From DASYHS01 sp035998295 (lineage in GTDB: Bacteria > Pseudomonadota > Alphaproteobacteria > Azospirillales > Azospirillaceae), in contig NZ_DASYHS010000029.1 in the NCBI RefSeq assembly GCF_035998295.1, positions 1 through 29,705 on the forward strand: a DNA stretch of 29,705 nucleotides, written 5' to 3'. Positions 1 through 6,492 of this stretch are shown here, in pieces (the first letter of the stretch is position 1; the number at the start of each line of letters is the position of its first letter). The position numbers and the translations under genes were made by a program. The notes beneath the pieces are model-generated. The model saw only the letters and a program-made list of their open reading frames with translations. It ran no database searches and was not told the origin of the DNA.

Positions 1-627
1 GCGGGCAAGGACATCGAGGCGGCGATCCAGCGCCTGGCGCAGATGGCGCGCGCGGCGGGCATCCACCTGATCATGGCGACGCAGCGCCCCTCGGTCGACG
101 TCATCACCGGCACGATCAAGGCCAACTTCCCGACCCGCATCTCGTTCCAGGTCACCAGCAAGATCGACAGCCGCACCATCCTCGGCGAGGCCGGGGCGGA
201 ACAGCTCCTCGGCCAGGGCGACATGCTCTACATGGCCGGCGGCGGGCGCATCACCCGCGTCCACGGGCCCTTCGTCTCCGACCAGGAGGTCGAGGAGGTC
301 GTCCGGCACGTCAAGGCCCAAGGCCTGCCCGAATACCTCCACTCCATCACGGAGGACGACGACCTGGAGGCGCTGGAGGCGGATGCCGCCGGCGGGGAGA
401 CCGAGACCGGCGCCTTCTCCGGCTCCGACGACGAGCTGTACGAGCAGGCGCGCGCCCTCGTGGTCCGCGAGCGCAAGGCATCCGTCAGCTTCATCCAGCG
501 CTGCCTGCAGATCGGCTACAACCGGTCGGCCCGCATGGTCGAGCGCATGGAGGCCGAAGGGGTGGTCAGCCCGGCCAACCATGTCGGCAAGCGGGAAGTC
601 CTTCTCGGCCGGAGCGACGGGTTCTAG
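1..627 (+). CDS. ftsK: DNA translocase FtsK, C-terminal part (5' truncated by window edge)
   Basis: Frame 1 is open from the first base, so the gene begins outside the window and only about 208 residues are present. The visible part is the end of the RecA-like motor (IHLIMATQRPSVDVITG, then a segment with FPTRISFQV, DSRTILG and GAEQLLGQGDML) followed by a linker rich in Asp/Glu and the winged-helix gamma domain (SFIQRCLQIGYNRSARMVERME, ending NHVGKREVL). In the family, FtsK is a hexameric, septum-anchored DNA pump that clears chromosome ends from the division plane; the gamma domain reads polar KOPS sequences and activates XerCD at dif. All expected C-terminal elements are intact and the stop follows the usual GKREVL ending. 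The membrane domain cannot be seen. Identification is very secure. It is unrelated in function to the genes that follow. Confidence 0.96.
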   Translation, partial: AGKDIEAAIQRLAQMARAAGIHLIMATQRPSVDVITGTIKANFPTRISFQVTSKIDSRTILGEAGAEQLLGQGDMLYMAGGGRITRVHGPFVSDQEVEEVVRHVKAQGLPEYLHSITEDDDLEALEADAAGGETETGAFSGSDDELYEQARALVVRERKASVSFIQRCLQIGYNRSARMVERMEAEGVVSPANHVGKREVLLGRSDGF

Positions 628-659
628 TCGATTTCGAGGCGAATACGGGCAAGGTTCTT

Positions 660-687
660 CTGCATGGAAGTTGTATTATTCCTGCAG
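660..687. promoter_or_regulatory. AT-rich imperfect inverted repeat between ftsK and the small gene
   Basis: CTGCATGGAA and TTCCTGCAG are inverted arms around a 9-base AT-rich loop, with one bulged T in the left arm. The loop contains TATTAT, which resembles a sigma-70 -10 box, in DNA that is otherwise very GC-rich. It could be the ftsK terminator, an operator or a promoter for the 58-residue gene downstream. I see no convincing -35 and no T tract, so the role is open. Confidence 0.3.
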
Positions 688-784
688 ACGGTCCATTCTA
701 TGGCGGCAAGGTCCCGTCCGGCGTACCGCCGCCGACCGGGACCGCCCCGCGCCGAACGCTGGCGCAGGTGGGAGGGAGAGACAC

Positions 785-961
785 ATGACCCACATGGGCC
801 GCACGGAACCGAGACTGGAAGATCTTCTTGAGGACCCCCTGGTGAGGCTTCTCATGGACAGCGACGCCGTGGACCGCGACCGGCTGTCGGCGATGCTGGA
901 GGGAATGCGGGATTTCCGCCGCTCGAAACGTTCCGCGGGGAACGGGTCGCGCGAAAACTGA
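785..961 (+). CDS. Small conserved-looking hypothetical protein, 58 aa
   Basis: The ATG is preceded by a strong purine tract (GGGAGGGAGAG) four bases upstream, which sets the start. The product is a soluble 58-residue protein with an acidic helical front (LEDLLEDPLVRLLMDSD, then AVDRDRLSAMLEGM) and a basic tail (RRSKRSAGNGSREN). From memory, short proteins with an 'EDLLxDPLxRLLMxSDxVDxxxL' core recur in Azospirillum-like and related alphaproteobacteria, but I know of no assigned function. No cysteine pairs, signal peptide or membrane segment are seen. It lies alone between ftsK and the DUF4383 gene on the same strand, so it may be monocistronic. Coding is supported by the ribosome-binding site and the helical pattern rather than by length. 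Confidence 0.72.
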   Translation: MTHMGRTEPRLEDLLEDPLVRLLMDSDAVDRDRLSAMLEGMRDFRRSKRSAGNGSREN

Positions 962-1012
962 CATCCGCGACGGCCGTGGTCCTTCGCTACGGCACCGAAA
1001 GTTAATCCCTAG

Positions 1013-1037
1013 GGAACCCGCGGTTCCGGCCTCTGTT
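1013..1037 (+). promoter_or_regulatory. Candidate EcfG (general stress sigma) promoter of the DUF4383 gene
   Basis: GGAAC at 1013-1017 is followed after exactly 16 bases by TGTT at 1034-1037, close to the alphaproteobacterial EcfG consensus GGAAC-N16/17-cGTT. A start of transcription near 1045 would give a leader of about 25 bases with the AGAGGAGG ribosome site in place. The -35 is also the left arm of a perfect inverted repeat, GGAACC-CGC-GGTTCC (1013-1027). Confidence 0.5.
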
Positions 1038-1069
1038 GCGACGTTCAACGCAGAAGAGGAGGTCCCCCT

Positions 1070-1504
1070 GTGAAAACCCGTTACTATGCGCTCGTCATGG
1101 GCATCATTTTCGCCGTGATCGGCGTCGCCGGATTCATTCCGGGATTGCTCTCGCCCCTCGATCCCGGGGCCGATCTGGCGGTGACCGCCCTCTCGGGGCG
1201 GCTGCTCGGGCTGTTCCCCGTGAACGTGCTGCACAGCATCGTGCACCTGCTGTTCGGCATCTGGGGCATCGCCGCCTACCGCAGCTTCAGGGCCTCGCGC
1301 GGCTACGCGAAGAGCGTCGCCGTGATCTACGCGGTGCTGCTCATCATGGGCTTCATCCCGTTCCTGCGGACGACCTTCGGGCTGATCCCGCTCTATGGCC
1401 ACGACATCTGGCTCCATGCCCTGATCGCGATCTCCGCGGCCTATTTCGGGTTCATGGCTGATGAACGGGCCGAAGATCGCGATGCCGTAACCTATCGCAG
1501 CTGA
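1070..1504 (+). CDS. DUF4383 family membrane protein
   Basis: This 144-residue protein starts at GTG, seven bases after an AGAGGAGG ribosome site. It has four hydrophobic segments at about residues 6-28, 46-68, 82-100 and 112-130 and a short charged cytoplasmic tail (ADERAEDRDAVTYRS). The histidine-bearing patterns NVLHSIVHLLFGIWGI (51-66) and GHDIWLHALIA (110-120) are characteristic of DUF4383. The family has no established biochemical role, and members sit in the inner membrane. The gene stands alone, with a candidate EcfG promoter directly upstream and a strong hairpin downstream, so it looks like a single-gene stress-induced unit. The family call is good; the stress link is inferred from the promoter only. 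Confidence 0.85.
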   Translation: MKTRYYALVMGIIFAVIGVAGFIPGLLSPLDPGADLAVTALSGRLLGLFPVNVLHSIVHLLFGIWGIAAYRSFRASRGYAKSVAVIYAVLLIMGFIPFLRTTFGLIPLYGHDIWLHALIAISAAYFGFMADERAEDRDAVTYRS

Positions 1505-1538
1505 CTTCCCGCCCGCGGGGGCCGGTAACGTCGCAGTC

Positions 1539-1571
1539 GATCCGCCCCCACCAATGCGTGGGGCGCGGATC
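1539..1571 (+). terminator. Hairpin terminator after the DUF4383 gene
   Basis: GATCCGC+CCCCAC pairs with GTGGGG+CGCGGATC across a short loop, giving a stem of about 13 bp with one bulge. It begins 35 bases after the stop codon. There is no clear T run, only a T-richer stretch (CTTTGCTCATTCATC) further on. Confidence 0.5.
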
Positions 1572-1737
1572 TACTGTCGGCTTTGCTCATTCATCAGGCT
1601 CTTGTCATCGACCCCTTTTCGCGCTCACCTTTGGTAATGCGGCCGGACGCGTTGCGGCATTTCCGTTTTGGATTGAAACTGACCGCAAGGAGGACGCGAC
1701 GCCGGCCCATTGAGCGTTGGTGGAGAGGGAGGGCGCG

Positions 1738-2967
1738 ATGCTGTTTCGCAAAATGCTCGAAGTCGTCATCCACGAGGGCAGCCTGGGCGTCGTCGACGAC
1801 CGAGGTAGGCGCAGCGATTTCGGATCGGGGCAGCCGCACGCCGTGCTCCGGGTCCATGACCCGGCCCTGGAATGGACGATCCCCTTCAACCCGCCACTCC
1901 GGTTCGCGGAAGCCTACATGGACGGCCGGCTGACGGTCGAGGAAGGCACGATCGAGGACGTCGTCAGGATCTTCGCCCGCAACTACGGCCGGCTCGAACG
2001 CCATCCGCTGGTGCGGGCCGGGTTCGCGGTGGCGCGCCAGACCCGCCGCCTGAAGCAGCACAATCCCGTCGGCAAGGCGCAGCGCAACGTCGCCCATCAT
2101 TACGACCTGTCCGAGGCGCTGTACCGTCTCTTCCTCGACGAGGACATGCAGTATTCCTGCGCCTATTTCGCCGAGCCGGAGATGAGCCTGGAAGAGGCGC
2201 AGCGGGCCAAGAAGCGCCACCTCGCGGCCAAGCTGCATCTCGACCGGCCCGGCCTGTCGGTGCTCGACATCGGCTCGGGCTGGGGCGGGCTCGGCCTCCA
2301 CCTCGCCGGCGAGTTCGGCTGCGACGTGACGGGCGTCACCCTCTCCGCGGAGCAGCACCGGGTCAGCGAGCAGCGGGCGCGCGAACGGGGCCTGTCGGAC
2401 CGGGCGCGCTTCCAACTGCGGGACTACCGGGAACTCGACCGGAAGTTCGACCGCATCGTGTCGGTCGGCATGTTCGAGCACGTCGGCAAGCGGAACTACG
2501 ACGAGTATTTCGCCAAGGTGGCCGACCTGCTCACCGACGACGGCATCGCCGTGATCCACTCGATCGGCCGGTTCAACGAGCCGGGCCCGATCAATCCCTT
2601 CATCCGCAAGTACATCTTCCCCGGGGCGGACGTCCCCGCCCTGTCGGAAGTGACGCCGGCCGCCGAGAAATCCGGTCTGTTCATGACCGACATCGAGATC
2701 CTGCGCCTGCATTACGCCGAGACGCTGCGCCATTGGCGCCAGCGTTTTAACGCGAACCGCGACCGCATCCGCGAGATCTACGACGACCGCTTCTGCCGGA
2801 TGTGGGACCTGTATCTGGTCGGCTGCGAATACGGGTTCCGCCTCCAGGGCATGATGGTCTTCCAGATGCAGCTCACGAAGCGGCAGGAGACGCTGCCCCT
2901 GACGCGGGACTACATGTACCGGGCACCGGCCGGCGTGGCTTCCGCCGGCATCCGCGCGGCCGAGTAG
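1738..2967 (+). CDS. cfa: Cyclopropane-fatty-acyl-phospholipid synthase family protein
   Basis: This SAM-dependent methyltransferase of 409 residues adds a methylene bridge across the cis double bond of membrane phospholipid acyl chains, which typically hardens membranes in stationary phase and under acid or drying stress. The N-terminal lipid-binding region (GEAYMDGRLTVEEG-type segment) is followed by HHYDLSEALYRLFLDEDMQYSCAYF, the SAM motif VLDIGSGWGG (about 175-184), the SVGMFEHVG segment and the C-terminal ETLRHWRQRF and GCEYGFRLQGMMVFQMQL blocks, all typical of the family. I chose the ATG because GGAGAGGGAGG lies just upstream; an in-frame TTG/GTG seven or six codons earlier is less likely. 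It is flanked by hairpins and appears monocistronic. I see no EcfG-type sequence in the 233 bases upstream. A weak GGCCGG/CCGGCC hairpin lies at 3013-3030 after the gene. Confidence 0.93.
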   Translation: MLFRKMLEVVIHEGSLGVVDDRGRRSDFGSGQPHAVLRVHDPALEWTIPFNPPLRFAEAYMDGRLTVEEGTIEDVVRIFARNYGRLERHPLVRAGFAVARQTRRLKQHNPVGKAQRNVAHHYDLSEALYRLFLDEDMQYSCAYFAEPEMSLEEAQRAKKRHLAAKLHLDRPGLSVLDIGSGWGGLGLHLAGEFGCDVTGVTLSAEQHRVSEQRARERGLSDRARFQLRDYRELDRKFDRIVSVGMFEHVGKRNYDEYFAKVADLLTDDGIAVIHSIGRFNEPGPINPFIRKYIFPGADVPALSEVTPAAEKSGLFMTDIEILRLHYAETLRHWRQRFNANRDRIREIYDDRFCRMWDLYLVGCEYGFRLQGMMVFQMQLTKRQETLPLTRDYMYRAPAGVASAGIRAAE

Positions 2968-3044
2968 GCCAGGACCGGAAAGCATGCCTCCCCTGCCGGC
3001 ATCCGGGCGCATGGCCGGTTGCGTCCGGCCGCGGCCCCCGCCAG

Positions 3045-3073
3045 AGTGGTCGGCCGAAGTGGTCGGGCAGACC
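3045..3073. promoter_or_regulatory. Direct and inverted repeat ahead of the aldehyde dehydrogenase gene
   Basis: AGTGGTCGG occurs twice (3045-3053 and 3058-3066, period 13), and the second copy forms an inverted pair GGTC-GGGCA-GACC ending at 3073. It sits 15 bases before the start codon. GGTC/GACC half-sites are typical of FadR-type GntR operators, so an operator is plausible, but no direct evidence ties it to a regulator. Confidence 0.3.
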
Positions 3074-3087
3074 TTGGGAGGAATGGC

Positions 3088-4521
3088 ATGGACTGGAACG
3101 GCATCCTGATCGGCGGCGCCTGGCGGCGGACCGACGCGACGATCCCCGTCATCGACCCGAGTCACGGCGGGGAGATCGCCCGCATCGCCCGGGGCGGTGC
3201 CGCGGAGGTGGACGCGGCGGTGACGGCCGCCGAGGCGGCGCTGGCGGGAAGCTGGGGGCGCATGACCGCGCTCGAACGCGGCCGCCTACTCGCCAGGCTC
3301 TCCGCGGCCGTCCTCGACAACATCGACGAAATCGCCCGCATCGAGGCCGCGGACGTCGGCAAGCCGCTGCGCCAGGCCCGCGCGGACGTCGTCGCCTGCG
3401 CGCGCTACTTCGAGTTCTACGGCGGCGCCGCCGACAAGATCCACGGCGACACCATTCCCTATCTCGACGGCTACACGGTGATGACCCTGCGCGAGCCGCA
3501 CGGCGTCACCGGTCACATCGTCCCCTGGAACTATCCCCTTCAGATCATCGGGCGCAGCGTCGGCGCCGCGCTCGCCATGGGCAATGCCTGCGTGCTGAAG
3601 CCGGCCGAGGACGCGTCGCTGTCCGCGCTGTTCCTCACCCGTCTCGCCTGCGACGTCGGCATTCCCGACGGCGCGCTCAACGTCGTCACCGGCTACGGCG
3701 AGGAGGCCGGCGCGGCGCTCGCCGCCCATCCCGGCGTCCATCACGTCTCCTTCACCGGGTCCGTCGAGGTGGGCCGCCTGATCGAGGCCGCCGCCGCCCG
3801 CAACACGATCCCGGTGACGCTGGAATTGGGCGGCAAGTCGCCCCAGCTCGTGTTCGCTGACGCCGACCTGGACGCCGCCCTGCCCTTCGTCGTCAACGCC
3901 GCGATCCAGAACGCCGGGCAGACCTGCTCGGCCGGCAGCCGGCTGCTGATCGAGGATGCCGTCTACGACGTCTTCGTCGCACGGGTCGCCGAACGCTTCC
4001 GCGCCCTGCGGGCCGGCCCCGCGGAGCGCGACCTGGACCTCGGTCCCGTTGTGAACGCCCGCCAGAAGGAGCGGGTCGAGGGTTTCGTCGCAAGGGCGCG
4101 TGCCGACGGCCTGCCGATCCTGGCCGAAGGATCGATCGTCCCGGACGCCCCGAAGGGCGGGAGCTACGTCGCGCCCGTCCTGGTGGGCGACGTCCCTCCC
4201 GATCACGCGCTGGCGCAGGATGAGGTCTTCGGCCCCGTCCTCTCGGCGATCCGGGTGCGCGACGAGGCGCATGCGCTCGAGGTCGCGAACGGCACGGCCT
4301 ACGGCCTCGTGGCCGGCGTGTGGACCCGCGACGGCGGGCGCCAGCTCCGGCTGGCCCGCAAGCTGCGCGCCGGCCAGGTCTTCGTCAACAACTACGGGGC
4401 CGGCGGCGGCGTCGAGCTGCCGTTCGGCGGCGTGCGGAGCAGCGGCTTCGGCCGCGAGAAGGGCTTCGAGGCGCTCTACGGCTTCTCGACCACCAAGACC
4501 GTCGCCCTGAAGCACGACTGA
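3088..4521 (+). CDS. NAD(P)-dependent aldehyde dehydrogenase family protein
   Basis: This 477-residue enzyme has the full aldehyde dehydrogenase superfamily signature: PWNYP (146-150, oxyanion-hole Asn148), LKPAE, the general base Glu246 in LELGGK, the catalytic Cys280 in GQTCSAGS, and the C-terminal PFGGVRSSGFGREKG. It oxidises an aldehyde to the acid through a thioester intermediate in the cytoplasm; the substrate cannot be read from sequence, and it resembles betaine/hydroxy-aldehyde dehydrogenases. The ATG at this position follows GGGAGGA with good spacing; an out-of-frame ATG lies 5 bases earlier. The next gene, an SDR dehydrogenase, starts 23 bases after the stop, so the two are probably co-transcribed: the SDR could make the aldehyde that this enzyme oxidises. 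Proximity to denD and otnK suggests a sugar or polyol substrate (inference). Confidence 0.92.
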   Translation: MDWNGILIGGAWRRTDATIPVIDPSHGGEIARIARGGAAEVDAAVTAAEAALAGSWGRMTALERGRLLARLSAAVLDNIDEIARIEAADVGKPLRQARADVVACARYFEFYGGAADKIHGDTIPYLDGYTVMTLREPHGVTGHIVPWNYPLQIIGRSVGAALAMGNACVLKPAEDASLSALFLTRLACDVGIPDGALNVVTGYGEEAGAALAAHPGVHHVSFTGSVEVGRLIEAAAARNTIPVTLELGGKSPQLVFADADLDAALPFVVNAAIQNAGQTCSAGSRLLIEDAVYDVFVARVAERFRALRAGPAERDLDLGPVVNARQKERVEGFVARARADGLPILAEGSIVPDAPKGGSYVAPVLVGDVPPDHALAQDEVFGPVLSAIRVRDEAHALEVANGTAYGLVAGVWTRDGGRQLRLARKLRAGQVFVNNYGAGGGVELPFGGVRSSGFGREKGFEALYGFSTTKTVALKHD

Positions 4522-4544
4522 CGCCATAGGAAAGGAAGAAACCC

Positions 4545-5291
4545 GTGCGTCTCCAGAACAAGGTCGCCATCGTCACAGGCGCGGGCTCCGGCTTCGGTGA
4601 AGGCATCGCCCGGCGCTTCGCCGCCGAAGGTGCGCGCGTCGTCCTCGCCGACATCAACGAGGATGCCGGCCGCCGCGTCGCCGCCGAGATCGGCGACGCC
4701 GCCCTCTTCGTGCGCGCCGACGTCAGCCGGGATGCCGACGTCGCGGCGCTGGCGCAGTCCGCGCAGACGGCGTTCGGCGGCATCGACATCCTCATCAACA
4801 ACGCCGGCTACACGCACCGCAACGGCCCGATGCTGGACGTCGACGAGGAGACCTTCGACCGCATCTACGCCGTCAACGTGAAGTCGATCTATCTCGGCGC
4901 GCGCCACGTGGTGCCGTGCATGCGCACGCGCGGCGGGGGCGTCATCCTCAACGTGGCGTCCACCGCGGGCGTCCGGCCGCGGCCGGGTCTCACCTGGTAC
5001 AACGGCTCCAAAGGAGCTGCGATCGTGCTCACCAAGTCGATGGCGGTGGAGCTGGCGCCGGAGAAGATCCGGGTCGTGGCGCTCAATCCCGTCGCCGGCG
5101 AGACCGGGATGCTGCACCTGTTCATGGGCGAGGACACGCCGGAGAAGCGCCGGCAGTTCGTCTCCACCGTGCCCTTGGGCCGGCTGTCGCGCCCGGCGGA
5201 CATCGCCAACGCGGCCCTGTTCCTGTGCTCCGACGAGGCCGAGTTCCTGACCGGCGTCTGCATGGAGGTCGACGGCGGCCGCTGCATCTAG
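4545..5291 (+). CDS. SDR family NAD(P)-dependent oxidoreductase
   Basis: A classical 248-residue short-chain dehydrogenase. The cofactor loop is TGAGSGFGEG (11-20), the acidic residue after the second strand (LADINED) favours NAD(H), NNAG is present, and the active site is Tyr152-x3-Lys156 (YNGSK) with an upstream Ser in NVASTAG. The C-terminal DGGRCI is a usual ending for the glucose dehydrogenase/FabG-like group. The start is GTG, preceded by AGGAAAGGAAG. It oxidises or reduces a secondary alcohol; the substrate is unknown. It directly follows the aldehyde dehydrogenase gene, probably as the second gene of an operon that ends in the hairpin region just downstream. Confidence 0.92.
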   Translation: MRLQNKVAIVTGAGSGFGEGIARRFAAEGARVVLADINEDAGRRVAAEIGDAALFVRADVSRDADVAALAQSAQTAFGGIDILINNAGYTHRNGPMLDVDEETFDRIYAVNVKSIYLGARHVVPCMRTRGGGVILNVASTAGVRPRPGLTWYNGSKGAAIVLTKSMAVELAPEKIRVVALNPVAGETGMLHLFMGEDTPEKRRQFVSTVPLGRLSRPADIANAALFLCSDEAEFLTGVCMEVDGGRCI

Positions 5292-5292
5292 C

Positions 5293-5317
5293 GCGCTTCC
5301 GGTCCATCCGGAAGCGC
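5293..5317. repeat. Palindromic repeat unit, copy 1
   Basis: GCGCTTCCGG-TCCAT-CCGGAAGCGC is a perfect 10-bp stem with a 5-base loop, starting 1 base after the SDR stop codon. A near-identical copy lies at 5407. Between them is a second perfect hairpin, GGGGGCGCG-AC-CGCGCCCCC (5320-5339). The pair may act as a terminator for the converging genes and also looks like a REP-type intergenic palindrome. Confidence 0.6.
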
Positions 5318-5406
5318 CCGGGGGCGCGACCGCGCCCCCGCCCCGCCAGGGGCGAAAGCCGAGCCGCGGATGCGGCGCCGGCGATTGAGGAACACGAAGT
5401 CCCCGA

Positions 5407-5431
5407 GCGCTTCCGGTTCATCCGGAAACGC
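5407..5431. repeat. Palindromic repeat unit, copy 2
   Basis: GCGCTTCCGG-TTCAT-CCGGAAACGC differs from copy 1 at two positions, one in the loop and one in the right arm, where G became A and leaves one mismatched pair. Both copies are followed by CCCGGG. It lies about 20 bases beyond the denD stop codon, in the 159-base space between the converging SDR and denD genes. Confidence 0.6.
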
Positions 5432-5450
5432 CCGGGCCCACCGGACTGGT

Positions 5451-6434
5451 TCACGCCGGGCCGGGCGGCGCCCCGAGGTCGTCGGCGACGAACGCCGCGA
5501 TGATCGCGTCCAGGTCCGGGTCGGCGCCGAAGCCGAGCCGCCGGCCCAGTGCCGGGTCGAAGCGCGACGGCCAGGAGGTGACGATCCGCTCGATCGCGGG
5601 GTCGCGCTCGAAGCGGATGCGCTCGACGGCGGCGTCGCCCCCGACCCGCCGCAGCGCCTCGACCATCTCGCCCACCGTGACGGTGAGGCCGGGCAGGTTG
5701 ATCGTCCGCGGCCCGGCATGGTCGGCCCGGGCAAGCGCCAGCACGTGCCTCAGCCCCTGGACGGCCCGGCGCGGCGACAGGATCCACATGGCCGTCTCGG
5801 GCGGCACCGGGCACACGGCGGCTTCGCCCTGGAGCGGCTCCCGGATGATGCTGCTCACGAAGGTGGACGCGGCCTTGTTGGGCCGTCCGGGGCGGACCGC
5901 GATGGTCGGCAGCCGCACGCTGAGCCCGCGGACCATGCCCTTGCGGGCGTAGTCCGCGACCAGCAGCTCGCCGATCAGCTTCTGCGTCCCGTAGGAGGAC
6001 TGCGGGCACGGGACGGTATCGTCGCGGATCACCGGCGGCATCTCGCCGCCGAACACCGCGACCGAGCTCGCGAACACGAAGCGGGGCGGCGCCGCCAGGC
6101 GCCGGCACGCTTCCAGCAGGGCGCGCGTCCCGTCGAGGTTGACCCGGTAGCCCAGGTCGAAGTCGGCCTCCGCGCCGGCGCTCACCACGGCGGCGAGGTG
6201 GATGATCGCGTCGACCGGCGCGTCCTCGCGGGCGACGAGCTCCGCTGCGGCGTCGAGGTCGCCCGCGACCAGGACGCGGCGCGGCCCGCCGCCCGGCGCC
6301 GGTTCAGCGTCCTGCGGCACCTGGTCGACCAGGATCAGTTCTTCCACCCGGCCGCCGGCGTCGGGATCGGCGGTCAGCGACGCGGTCAGCTTCCGGCCGA
6401 GGAATCCGGCGGCGCCGGTGATCATGATGCGCAC
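5451..6434 (-). CDS. denD: D-erythronate dehydrogenase (SDR/epimerase fold)
   Basis: This 327-residue extended SDR has the N-terminal NAD motif GAAGFLG (7-13), HLAAVVS, FASSVAVFG, the catalytic Tyr148-x3-Lys152 (YGTQK), and the segments RLPTIAVRPG, NKAASTFVSSIIREPL and W-ILSPRRAVQGL that mark the DenD subgroup. DenD oxidises D-erythronate to 2-oxo-D-erythronate as the first step of C4 acid-sugar catabolism. The assignment is strengthened by otnK, the pathway kinase, transcribed divergently 58 bases away. The start is GTG, with GGGGAGG six bases upstream; an ATG three codons later is less well placed. The partners OtnI (isomerase) and OtnC (decarboxylating aldolase) are not in this window. A related acid-sugar dehydrogenase specificity remains possible. 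Confidence 0.85.
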   Translation of the reverse strand: MRIMITGAAGFLGRKLTASLTADPDAGGRVEELILVDQVPQDAEPAPGGGPRRVLVAGDLDAAAELVAREDAPVDAIIHLAAVVSAGAEADFDLGYRVNLDGTRALLEACRRLAAPPRFVFASSVAVFGGEMPPVIRDDTVPCPQSSYGTQKLIGELLVADYARKGMVRGLSVRLPTIAVRPGRPNKAASTFVSSIIREPLQGEAAVCPVPPETAMWILSPRRAVQGLRHVLALARADHAGPRTINLPGLTVTVGEMVEALRRVGGDAAVERIRFERDPAIERIVTSWPSRFDPALGRRLGFGADPDLDAIIAAFVADDLGAPPGPA

Positions 6435-6463
6435 TGCGAACCTCCCCTGTAGACTGGCCTCCG

Positions 6464-6474
6464 GACATTATGTC
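6464..6474. promoter_or_regulatory. Palindromic candidate operator between denD and otnK
   Basis: GACAT-T-ATGTC is a perfect 11-bp palindrome and the most AT-rich part of the 58-base divergent promoter region. It lies 8 bases before the otnK ribosome site. Its position would let one regulator control both genes. No regulator gene is adjacent. Confidence 0.4.
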
Positions 6475-6492
6475 GTTTCCCGGGAGAGCGGA

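Noticed and set aside
1594..3165. Long open frame (523 codons) on the minus strand over the CFA synthase gene
   Set aside because: It mirrors the third-position GC bias of the real gene, has low-complexity Arg/Ala/Val/Gly-rich translation and no family motifs.
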